Shown one piece after another: positions 1 through 6,428 of a stretch of DNA of 20,179 nucleotides. The stretch comes from Sphingomonadales bacterium. GTDB lineage: Bacteria > Pseudomonadota > Alphaproteobacteria > Sphingomonadales > Sphingomonadaceae. Position 1 is the first letter of the stretch, and every line of letters starts with the position of its first letter. Where the stretch lies: assembly GCA_028868335.1 (NCBI GenBank), contig JAGWUU010000017.1:1-20179 (forward strand), written 5' to 3'. Position numbers and translations under genes: made by a program. The notes below the pieces were generated by a model. It was given only the letters and a program-made list of their open reading frames with translations. It was not told the origin of the DNA and did not search any database.

Positions 1-537
1 GATCGACATCATGCCGATGAATGCAATGAAGATCGCGACGATAAGGGCACGGCTGGCCAGGTCGGGCTTGTTCCACAGCGCCACGCAGACCGGGACGAGC
101 GAGAACAGCAGGCCGCCGATCGCAATTACCGGTCGGCCGGCGTTGCGTGCCGACATGCCGGAAGCATAGCCGATGACATAGGCGATGAAGAGAAGCTGCG
201 CCGCCGTCGGCAGATCGTAGTGAATGATCATACCGCCCAGCACGCCCACCGACAGGCAGTAGGTGAACGCACCGATTTCGTAGATCAGTTCGAGCCAGCT
301 TGTGTCGGGCTTGACCAGTCGCGGCAGGCCGACGGCCATCACCACGCGCACAAAGCCAATGATCGAAACCAGCACCGCGGCATGGAATATCGCCGGTATG
401 GTCGAGTAGCTGGCTGCGATCAGTGCCGCGATCATGCCGTTTGCGGCGCCGGTAAACAGGGCGCCGGGCCGCGTGTACAGGCTCGCAACCAGGGTCTTGC
501 GAACCCGGTCGTCGATAGCATTGGTACGGAACAGCAC
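1..537 (-). CDS. Multi-pass membrane protein, N-terminal part; probable sensor domain of a GGDEF/EAL-type protein (partial)
   Basis: The minus-strand frame is open from about position 606 to the window edge, so the C-terminus is missing. From the GTG at 537 it gives 179 residues. After a short basic N-terminus (RTNAIDDRVRKTLVASLY) there are about six hydrophobic segments, including ALFTGAANGMIAALIAASY and ALIVAIFIAFIGMMSI. This layout resembles six-helix membrane domains that precede GGDEF or EAL domains in sphingomonads; no catalytic domain is visible, so that assignment is inference. The start is a problem. No ATG or TTG occurs in frame between the upstream stop (607-609) and the GTG at 537, and that GTG has no ribosome binding site. 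The reading frame is convincing; the function is tentative. Confidence 0.6.
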   Translation of the reverse strand, partial: MLFRTNAIDDRVRKTLVASLYTRPGALFTGAANGMIAALIAASYSTIPAIFHAAVLVSIIGFVRVVMAVGLPRLVKPDTSWLELIYEIGAFTYCLSVGVLGGMIIHYDLPTAAQLLFIAYVIGYASGMSARNAGRPVIAIGGLLFSLVPVCVALWNKPDLASRALIVAIFIAFIGMMSI

Positions 538-647
538 CCGCAGAAGGGTTCGCCAGCGCCTTATCGCATTACTCCCATGTAACGCGCCTGCCCTATCGCC
601 GACAGGTCACGATTTGGTTAATGCGGTATGTACGTAGATCAGACGTA

Positions 648-680
648 TCGGGTCTGCGCCACTTTGCGGCGCTGACCCGA
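648..680. terminator. Strong stem-loop directly after the stop of the 681-992 gene
   Basis: TCGGGTC (648-654) pairs with GACCCGA (674-680). After one T-T mismatch, GCGCC (656-660) pairs with GGCGC (668-672), leaving a seven-base loop. That is 12 base pairs touching the stop codon at 681-683. No T-run follows on the minus strand, so it may be a factor-dependent terminator or a 3' end stabiliser rather than a classical intrinsic terminator. Confidence 0.45.
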
Positions 681-992
681 TCAGCGCACCGGCTGTTCTA
701 TCCGGGCGCTGATCGCTGCGGCCATGCGCCGGTCGAGCGTGCGGCAGATGTTCAGCCAGTGGAGGTAGGACTGGCGATCGCCCGCGAAGAAGGCGCGCTC
801 TGCCTCGCCGCGCGCAGCCTCTGCCGCGCCAAGCCCGTGGCGGGCAAAATGCTTGAGCGCATCGCGTGGCAGAAGGTCGCGACCGGAGCCCGGATGATTG
901 TCGTTCGCGGCGCGAGCTGCGAGATCGCGACATTCGAACCTGCTGACGAGCTTCGGGATCGGGCCACGGGCGGCTGCGAAGGATTTTTGCAT
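681..992 (-). CDS. Small conserved-looking protein of unknown function
   Basis: 103 residues from the ATG at 992-990 to a TGA at 683-681. I do not recognise a named family. The middle reads as a folded, probably cytoplasmic helical protein: PRDALKHFARHGL, then AERAFFAGDRQSYLHWLNIC, then a basic RTLDRRMAAAI tail. There is no signal peptide or membrane segment. The pattern (LLPRDALKHF, FAGDR, W-x2-C, LDRRMA) recalls a short hypothetical protein common in Sphingomonadales, but that is from memory and unchecked. The frame stays open upstream to about 1442, but the residues before this ATG are arginine- and serine-rich like a shadow frame, so I chose 992. It lies 106 bp downstream of the cell wall hydrolase on the same strand and is followed at once by a strong stem-loop. 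Confidence 0.6.
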   Translation of the reverse strand: MQKSFAAARGPIPKLVSRFECRDLAARAANDNHPGSGRDLLPRDALKHFARHGLGAAEAARGEAERAFFAGDRQSYLHWLNICRTLDRRMAAAISARIEQPVR

Positions 993-1032
993 CACGATGG
1001 GGTCTCGGTGCTGAACGGGGCGGGAGCAACCG

Positions 1033-1089
1033 CTTAGCCAAGCGACGCTAAGGCTTCGTGTGAGCCTATGGTTTCCAGCGCTTAACCAT
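1033..1089. other. Cluster of three consecutive small stem-loops
   Basis: Three perfect inverted repeats stand side by side: CTTAGC/GCTAAG (1033-1052), AGGCT/AGCCT (1051-1067) and ATGGTT/AACCAT (1068-1089). They fill the gap between the cell wall hydrolase stop (1099) and the next minus-strand gene. No T-tract is present, so this may be weak termination or mRNA processing. Confidence 0.3.
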
Positions 1090-1098
1090 GACCTATGT

Positions 1099-2256
1099 TC
1101 AGGTGCCGGGCTGGGCAATCCAGCGGCCCGAATTCTCGAACTCGGGGCGCACGCCCTGGCCTTCGGGCAGCTTTTCGCCCCGGTATTGGGCATCGCCGCC
1201 CCGGCGCTGCACTTCGTTCGAATAGACCGGCGCGGGGGCGGGGCGCATTCCGACCGCTGATCCGGTGTCCGCCGTTTGTATGGTCGTGCCGGTCTGCGTG
1301 ATCTTGAGCCCCGCCTCGAAGGCGCGCGCCAGAGCCAGCGGGTCGAGACTTGGATCGGCCTGTCGATCGGCGGCGGCATTGTGCGGATGAGGGGCGGCCA
1401 GTGGTTCGTTGCCGAGATAGGCGAAACGGAAGTTCGCCGCATCGCCTGCGCGGCTGCGCCAGCGGAAGAACATGTGCGCGCCGATGGTGGTGATGTGGTT
1501 CATTTGCGCGTCCCAGGCGGGGTGCACGGCGATGGTATGATAGTGCGTCGCGAGGCCTACGCTGCGCTCGACATAGCCTGATAGCGCCGCCTGCGCCGTC
1601 ACCATCGCCCGCTGCCAGAAGAAGCGGTTGGGCACCCGCGCCAGCGATCCATCGCAAGTGAAGCTGAACTGGCAGCCGGTGCTGCGTTCCGATCCCTGAT
1701 AGACCACCCCGCAGACCGTGTTGGGGAAGCTGGGATGGGCAACCCGGTTGAGGACTACCTGGGCAACGGCGCGCTGGCCCTGGTCGGGCTCGCTCGCCGC
1801 CTCGTAGTAGATCGCAGCGGTCATGCAATCGAGCGCGCGGCCGCGGTCGGCGCCGCTGTTGTCGATGCGCAGCGAGCGGGCGATCGGACCGGCCAGCGGA
1901 TCGACCTGGGTAGGTGCGTTGTCGGTGTCGGAATGAATGCCCTGGCCTGGGATCGGCCCGGTGTCGTCGGTCGTCAGGTAATAGAAGGCGGAACCCGGAA
2001 AGCTGTCGCCGCTGCGCTCGAACGGCATGGGATCTACCGCGACCTGCGCCTTGCCGGCGTTGCCGATGTCAAACGCACGCCAATCGTCCGGCGCGGCGAG
2101 GGCAGGCACTGCGATTGCGGTGAGGAGCAGTAACGCGCGTCGCCCCGCGTACTTGCGCCGCAGCCGCCACCCGACCGTCCGCACGCCGCGGCGCGGCAGC
2201 TTCGCGGAGAAATCCCGCGGCCGCGATTCCAGGGCAAAGGCGTGGCTAAGGTCCAT
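1099..2256 (-). CDS. SleB-type cell wall hydrolase (Hydrolase_2 family)
   Basis: 385 residues. The N-terminus is basic (RRGVRTVGWRLRRKYAGRR, about 22-40) and is followed by a hydrophobic stretch ALLLLTAIAVPALAAP (41-56). This looks like a signal anchor or a long signal peptide, placing the domain in the periplasm. The catalytic domain spans about 140-270: ALDCMTAAIYYEAASEPDQG carries the presumed catalytic Glu152, followed by RAVAQVVLNRV, FPNTVCGVVYQGS, CQFSFTCDG and ATHYHT. These are hallmarks of the SleB/CwlJ-like peptidoglycan hydrolase family. The C-terminal 110 residues are Pro/Ala-rich and probably disordered. Members in Gram-negative bacteria are thought to remodel peptidoglycan; the exact bond cut is not shown by the sequence. 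The start at 2256 has only a weak ribosome binding site. It is divergent from the B12 operon across 466 bp. Confidence 0.88.
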   Translation of the reverse strand: MDLSHAFALESRPRDFSAKLPRRGVRTVGWRLRRKYAGRRALLLLTAIAVPALAAPDDWRAFDIGNAGKAQVAVDPMPFERSGDSFPGSAFYYLTTDDTGPIPGQGIHSDTDNAPTQVDPLAGPIARSLRIDNSGADRGRALDCMTAAIYYEAASEPDQGQRAVAQVVLNRVAHPSFPNTVCGVVYQGSERSTGCQFSFTCDGSLARVPNRFFWQRAMVTAQAALSGYVERSVGLATHYHTIAVHPAWDAQMNHITTIGAHMFFRWRSRAGDAANFRFAYLGNEPLAAPHPHNAAADRQADPSLDPLALARAFEAGLKITQTGTTIQTADTGSAVGMRPAPAPVYSNEVQRRGGDAQYRGEKLPEGQGVRPEFENSGRWIAQPGT

Positions 2257-2332
2257 CGCTACTCGTCATTCGTTTACGCGCGAAGGCGCGTAATCCGGAA
2301 CGCCCCTGCTTCGCCACCGTGTCGTTCGCGCC

Positions 2333-2362
2333 GTGCCAAAGGGGGACGGGGCGGCCTATAAT
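2333..2362 (+). promoter_or_regulatory. Promoter of the B12 uptake operon
   Basis: A perfect TATAAT -10 box lies at 2357-2362, conspicuous in GC-rich DNA. A weak -35 (GTGCCA, 2333-2338, 4 of 6 consensus bases) sits 18 bp upstream. Transcription would start near 2369, giving an untranslated leader of about 350 nt ahead of btuB. Confidence 0.5.
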
Positions 2363-2381
2363 CCTGAACGGGTTAAGAAAT

Positions 2382-2470
2382 GGGCCGCCGCTTGCCTTGG
2401 GCGGACAACGAGCCTATTGGCCCGCTCACGTCACGGGTTGTCGGCGAACGGCTCCGCATCAGCGGAACCG
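2382..2470 (+). other. Structured leader RNA upstream of the riboswitch aptamer
   Basis: Between the predicted transcription start and the aptamer, several pairings are possible: CCGCC/GGCGG (2385-2389 with 2400-2404), GGGCC/GGCCC (2382-2386 with 2419-2423, exclusive with the first), GACAAC/GTTGTC (2404-2409 with 2437-2442), and a 9-position stem with 8 pairs and an ATCA loop (2449-2470). No gene is visible here. The role is unknown. Confidence 0.3.
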
Positions 2471-2613
2471 CGTGCTGGCCTAAGAGGGAAGCAGGTTCCA
2501 TTCCTGCGCTGCCCCCGCAACTGTGACCGGGGAGCGTAATCCCACATGCCACTGGCGATTGGCCGGGAAGGCGGGGCGGCGCGATGATCCGGGAGCCAGG
2601 AGACCTGCCCACG
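2471..2613 (+). ncRNA. Cobalamin (vitamin B12) riboswitch aptamer
   Basis: The conserved landmarks appear in order: AGAGGGAA before a P3 stem (GCAGG...CCTGC), the core GCTGCCCCCGCAACTGTGA at 2509-2525, GCCACTGG at 2548-2555, GGGAAGGCGGGG at 2564-2575, GATGATCCGGGAG, and the B12 box AGCCAGGAGACCTGCC at 2594-2609. CGTG (2471-2474) can pair with CACG (2610-2613) to close the domain, and CTGGC (2475-2479) with GCCAG (2595-2599). It lies in the leader of a B12 receptor/ABC operon, so adenosyl- or methylcobalamin binding is expected to lower expression of btuB and the genes after it. The class assignment is secure; ligand preference is not visible. Confidence 0.95.
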
Positions 2614-2627
2614 ACAGTCGTTCCGCG

Positions 2628-2668
2628 CCGGGCGGGGTGTACCGGAATGCAGCAGGGCCCCGCGCCGG
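2628..2668 (+). promoter_or_regulatory. Candidate expression-platform hairpin of the B12 riboswitch
   Basis: CCGGGCGGGG (2628-2637) pairs with CCCCGCGCCGG (2658-2668) with a one-base bulge. It lies between the aptamer and the btuB ribosome binding site. No U-tract follows, so control is more likely by masking translation or by Rho than by intrinsic termination. CCTC at 2679-2682 could also pair with the GAGG of the ribosome binding site. Confidence 0.35.
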
Positions 2669-2722
2669 AGTGCGCGTGCCTCTCGCCATGAACGGCGTTC
2701 GTTCAGTGGTGGAGGTTTGCCT

Positions 2723-4582
2723 GTGAAGTATCTGTATCTTATCAGTTTGAGTGCAATTGGTTTCACCGGGGCTGCGCATGCGCAGGCCGTGGCCGGTTCG
2801 GATGAAATGGCCGTTGCGGACCAGCGCGCACCTGCGCCGACCGAGATCGTGGTTGTCGCCACTGGCCAGAAGGAAAACATTGCCGATAGCGGCCAGTCGA
2901 TCAGCGTGATCGGCGCGGCGGAGTTGGAACAGGTCCAGGGCCCGGACCTGACCCGCGCCCTTGAACGCCTGCCCGGCGTCACCCTGTCGCGCAACGGTCC
3001 GCTTGGCAGCACGACCAGCATGTTCGTGCGCGGGGCCAATTCCGAGCAGGTGGTGGTCGTGATCGACGGCGTGCGAATGGCCGACATGGCGGCGCCTTCG
3101 GGCGGCTTTGACCTTGGCACACTGTTGTCTGGCGGGATCGGCCAGATCGAATTGCTGCGCGGATCGAACAGCGTCGCCTGGGGTTCCGATGCCATGGGCG
3201 GCGTACTCGCCGTGACCAGCGACACCCGGAATGGCCCGCGCGCCGAGGTGGAATATGGCGCGCACAATACGTTTTCCGCCGATGCGGGTGGGCGTATGGG
3301 CAGCGACCAGACCTGGCTGGCACTGGGCGGCGGCTATGTCCGGACCGACGGGATTTCCGCCTTCGCGGGCGGGACCGAGCCGGACGGTTTCTGGCAGTGG
3401 AACGTCCACGGCTCCGGCCGGCTGGCCCTTGGCGACAACCTCGCGCTGGTGTCGACCGCGCGCTACGCCGACGGCAAGATCAATATCGATGGCTATCCGG
3501 CCCCGAACTACACCTTCGCCGACACGCCCGAATTCCAGACGACGCGGCAGGGCTCCGGCCGCACCGGGATCGAATACCGCGGCGACGGTCTGCGCATCGA
3601 CGCCGGGCTGGCGCTGTCCGACACGCGCCGCGCCTATTACGACCCGACCTATGGAACGGCGCCCAACTACACCACCGCCGGGCGCAGCCTGCGTGCCGAC
3701 GTCACCGGGCAAGTGACGCTGCCTGCCAGCTTCACGCTCGATTTCGGCTTGGACAGCGAATGGACCCGGTTCTCGACCAGCTACGATCCCCGCCAGAGCG
3801 CTCGCCTGTCGAGTGGGCATGTGCAGTTGGGCTACCATGACGGCGATCGGCTCAACCTGACCGCCGGGGCCCGGATCGACGATCATGACCGCTTTGGCAC
3901 CCATGCCACCTTTGGCGCCGACGGCGCAGTAGGACTGGGCGGAGGCTGGCGACTGCGGGCCTCGTGGGGCCAGGGCTTCAAGGCGCCGACGCTGTATCAG
4001 CTCTATGGTTATGGCGGAAACCCGCTGCTCAAGGCCGAAACCGACAACAGCGTCGATGCGGGCATCGAATACGGCAACCGCAATGCGCCATTCCACGCGG
4101 CGCTGACCGTATTCCGCCGCGATAGCAGCAACCTCATCAGCTACATCTGGCCGAGCGGCTATTTCAACACCGGGCGGACTCGGGCCGAGGGTATTGAACT
4201 GGAAGGCGGCGCACATCTGGGTGAGCGGGTGACGGCCAGCGTCGCCTACACCTATGTCAAGGCGACCGACCGGGCCACCGGGATCGACCTTGCCCGCCGT
4301 CCGCGCAATGCGGTGACGGTATCGGCCGACTGGCGCACGCCGCTGGCCGATCTCACCCTGGGCGGCGACGTGCGGATGGTGTCAGGCAGCTTCGATCTGC
4401 CGGGCGGGTTCACCCGGCTTGAAGGCTATGCCCTGGCCACCCTGCGTGCCTCGGTGCCGCTGGGCCAGCACTTCGAGCTGTACGGTCGGATCGAGAACGT
4501 CACCGACGCGCGCTACCAGACTGCTGCCGACTACGGCACCTATGGTCGCTCCGCCTATGCCGGGGTCCGGCTGAAGTGGTAA
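2723..4582 (+). CDS. btuB: TonB-dependent vitamin B12 outer-membrane receptor BtuB
   Basis: 619 residues, close to E. coli BtuB. The start is the GTG at 2723, seven bases after a consensus GGAGG (2711-2715); the upstream in-frame TTG at 2717 is too close to that site. A signal peptide ends at AHA (residue 20), followed by a TonB-box-like TEIVVVAT near 40-47. The plug domain follows (SISVIGAAELEQ, LERLPGVTLSRNG, MFVRGANSEQVVVVIDGVR, IELLRGSNSVAWGSDAMGGV). The rest is a β-barrel ending in YAGVRLKW, with the aromatic C-terminus used for outer-membrane insertion. The riboswitch upstream and the btuFCD-like genes downstream identify cobalamin as the likely ligand. It is expected to be repressed by B12 through the riboswitch. 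Its stop overlaps the start of btuF. Confidence 0.93.
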   Translation: MKYLYLISLSAIGFTGAAHAQAVAGSDEMAVADQRAPAPTEIVVVATGQKENIADSGQSISVIGAAELEQVQGPDLTRALERLPGVTLSRNGPLGSTTSMFVRGANSEQVVVVIDGVRMADMAAPSGGFDLGTLLSGGIGQIELLRGSNSVAWGSDAMGGVLAVTSDTRNGPRAEVEYGAHNTFSADAGGRMGSDQTWLALGGGYVRTDGISAFAGGTEPDGFWQWNVHGSGRLALGDNLALVSTARYADGKINIDGYPAPNYTFADTPEFQTTRQGSGRTGIEYRGDGLRIDAGLALSDTRRAYYDPTYGTAPNYTTAGRSLRADVTGQVTLPASFTLDFGLDSEWTRFSTSYDPRQSARLSSGHVQLGYHDGDRLNLTAGARIDDHDRFGTHATFGADGAVGLGGGWRLRASWGQGFKAPTLYQLYGYGGNPLLKAETDNSVDAGIEYGNRNAPFHAALTVFRRDSSNLISYIWPSGYFNTGRTRAEGIELEGGAHLGERVTASVAYTYVKATDRATGIDLARRPRNAVTVSADWRTPLADLTLGGDVRMVSGSFDLPGGFTRLEGYALATLRASVPLGQHFELYGRIENVTDARYQTAADYGTYGRSAYAGVRLKW

Positions 4583-5469
4583 GACTCGCGCCCTTCCTTC
4601 CCTTGGCGGGGAAGGGGAGGAAGGGCGTCGCGTTTGCGGCACTGTTTCTGGCGGCCTGTTCCGCCGCGCCCGCTCGGGAGGCGGTGCGGGGCGAGCCAAC
4701 CTTCGTCAGCCTCAATCCCTGTATCGATGCGATCCTCGCCGAGGTTGCCGATCCGCGGCAGATACTCGCCTTGTCGGCCTACAGCAGCGATCCGGCGTCG
4801 AGTTCGATGGACATGGAAACCGCACGCCGGTTCCCCGCCGTGGGGGGCACGGTTGAAGAAGTTCTGGCGCTGCGACCGGATGTGGTGCTCGATGGCACCT
4901 ACACGCCTCCGGCAACGCACAACGCGCTCTCCGGCCTGCATTTCCGGCTTGAACAGATCGGCATCGCAACGACCGTCGACGACAGCCGAAAGCAGGTGCG
5001 GCGGATCGCCGAACTGGCCGGACATCCCGAACGGGGCGAGGCGCTGGTCGGACGGATTGACGCGGCATTGGCCAAGGCTGCGCCGCCGCCGGGGCCTGCG
5101 GTGTCGGCGATTGTCTGGCAATCGGGCGGGATCGTTCCTGGCCGCGACACCCTCATTTCGGACCTGTTGCAAAGGACCGGATTTCGCAATGCCGCGGCGG
5201 ATCGCGGGATGAGGCAGGCGGATATTCTGCCGCTGGAGGAAATGATAGCCTTTCCGCCGCGGGTGATCCTGGCCGCGGGCAGTCCGGCTGCGGAGGAGGA
5301 TCGCCTGCTGCGCCATCCGGCGCTGGCGGCCTTGAAGAATACCAGGCGCGAGCGGCTTGATCCTGCGCTGCTATGGTGCGGAGGGCCGACCATCGTGCGC
5401 GCGGCGGAGCGACTGGCCGAAGTGCGGCGGGGGCTGGGGCAAACGTCGACGGGTGGCCCCGCATCATGA
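4576..5469 (+). CDS. btuF: Periplasmic cobalamin-binding lipoprotein BtuF
   Basis: 297 residues. The GTG at 4576 overlaps the btuB stop, suggesting translational coupling. A lipobox (LAAC, Cys28) follows a hydrophobic stretch (VAFAALFLAAC), so the mature protein is probably a membrane-anchored periplasmic lipoprotein. The body shows substrate-binding-protein features of the BtuF/FecB type: FVSLNPCIDAILAEVADPRQ, FPAVGGTVEEVLALRPDVVL, and WQSGGIVPGRDTLISDLLQRTG. It would pass B12 from BtuB to BtuCD. Oddity: codons 6-17 are written by a 14-bp palindromic repeat (4591-4625) that supplies the basic n-region. A TTG at 4603 would also give a workable signal peptide. Cobalamin specificity is inferred from the riboswitch and neighbours. 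Confidence 0.85.
   Translation: MVRLAPFLPLAGKGRKGVAFAALFLAACSAAPAREAVRGEPTFVSLNPCIDAILAEVADPRQILALSAYSSDPASSSMDMETARRFPAVGGTVEEVLALRPDVVLDGTYTPPATHNALSGLHFRLEQIGIATTVDDSRKQVRRIAELAGHPERGEALVGRIDAALAKAAPPPGPAVSAIVWQSGGIVPGRDTLISDLLQRTGFRNAAADRGMRQADILPLEEMIAFPPRVILAAGSPAAEEDRLLRHPALAALKNTRRERLDPALLWCGGPTIVRAAERLAEVRRGLGQTSTGGPAS
4591..4625. repeat. 14-bp palindromic (REP-like) element at the btuB-btuF junction
   Basis: CCCTTCCTTCCCTT (4591-4604) and AAGGGGAGGAAGGG (4612-4625) form a 14-bp stem with one G-U pair and a seven-base loop GGCGGGG. The sequence style (runs of CCTT/AAGG around a GGCGGGG core) resembles dispersed intergenic palindromes known in alphaproteobacterial genomes, which translate to PLAGxGR-like peptides. 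Whether it recurs in this genome cannot be seen; only one copy is in the window. Confidence 0.55.
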
Positions 5470-6428
5470 CCCGCCCCGTAATTACCCTGCTGGTGTTGCT
5501 GGCCATCGCGGTGCCGCTCTCGCTGCTTGCCGGGCGGGTGTGGATCGACCCGTTCGCGCCGCTTGCGCCCAGTGCCCTGACAATCCTTGCCGACCTGCGC
5601 CTGCCGCGCGCGGCGCTGGCGCTGGTTCTGGGGGCGGGGCTTGGGAGCGCGGGCGCCGCGATGCAGGGCTACCTGCGCAATCCGCTGGCCGATCCGGGGT
5701 TGTTCGGCATCGCCCCCGGCGCAGCTCTGGGTGCGGTGCTGAGCTTCTGGACCGGCATGGCCGCGCAGCCGTGGGCGCTACCCGTTTTCGCCCTGATCGG
5801 CGCGGCCGGGGCGATGGCGCTGCTCGCCCTGATCGCTGGACGGGGCGGATCGGTGACGCTGTTCACGCTTGCCGGAATGATGATAGCCAGCCTTGCCGGC
5901 GCGCTGATGAGCCTTGCGATCAGTCTCTCGCCCACGCCCTTTGCCCTCAGCGAGATCGTCACCTGGCTGATGGGGGCTCTGGCGGATCGCTCGTGGCATG
6001 AGGTGTGGATCGCAGCCCCGCTAACCCTTGTAGGCATTGGCCTGCTGGTCGCTGCCGGGCGTGCGCTCGACGCGCTGACCCTCGGCGAAGCGGCGGCACG
6101 CTCGCTTGGCGTCAGTCCGGGGCGGCTTCAGGCGCTGATGATCGGCGGGATCGGCCTTACCATCGGCGGTGGGGTCGCGGTTGCCGGGATCATCGGCTTC
6201 GTCGGATTGATGGTCCCACACCTGCTGCGTCCGTTCACCGACGGTCGCCCGTCGCGGCTGATCGTGCCAAGCGCGTTGGCGGGCGCCCTGCTGTTGCTGA
6301 TCGCCGATTGCCTGTGCCGGATCCTTCCGCTTGCTGGCGGCGAACTGCGGCTGGGAATTGCGCTTTCGCTGCTTGGCGCTCCGTTCTTCCTCGTGCTTTT
6401 GCTGCGTATGCGGAGGGAACTGCCGTGA
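5466..6428 (+). CDS. btuC: Vitamin B12 ABC transporter permease BtuC
   Basis: 320 residues of the FecCD/BtuC family. The ATG at 5466 overlaps the btuF stop in an ATGA. The protein is almost wholly hydrophobic, with about ten membrane helices. Family signatures visible: LRLPRAALALVLGAGLGSAGAAMQGYLRNPLADPGLFGIAPGAALGA near the N-terminus, ARSLGVSPGRLQAL, and GFVGLMVPHLLRPFTDGRPS (the cytoplasmic coupling region). The C-terminus is GGELRLGIALSLLGAPFFLVLLLRM. Two copies would form the inner-membrane channel with two BtuD. Iron-siderophore permeases share this fold; the riboswitch and BtuB argue for cobalamin. A frame extension upstream to 5373 lies inside btuF and was rejected. Confidence 0.9.
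   Translation: MTRPVITLLVLLAIAVPLSLLAGRVWIDPFAPLAPSALTILADLRLPRAALALVLGAGLGSAGAAMQGYLRNPLADPGLFGIAPGAALGAVLSFWTGMAAQPWALPVFALIGAAGAMALLALIAGRGGSVTLFTLAGMMIASLAGALMSLAISLSPTPFALSEIVTWLMGALADRSWHEVWIAAPLTLVGIGLLVAAGRALDALTLGEAAARSLGVSPGRLQALMIGGIGLTIGGGVAVAGIIGFVGLMVPHLLRPFTDGRPSRLIVPSALAGALLLLIADCLCRILPLAGGELRLGIALSLLGAPFFLVLLLRMRRELP

Noticed and set aside
621..1037. Plus-strand frame of 138 codons
   Set aside because: It overlaps a better-supported minus-strand gene (681-992) and a strong stem-loop; no signal or family pattern.
2480..4216. Long open frame on the minus strand opposite btuB (578 codons)
   Set aside because: It mirrors the btuB codons, is Gly/Ala/Arg-rich without recognisable domains, and is explained by high GC at third positions. 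The plus strand has a signal peptide, a ribosome binding site and full family motifs.
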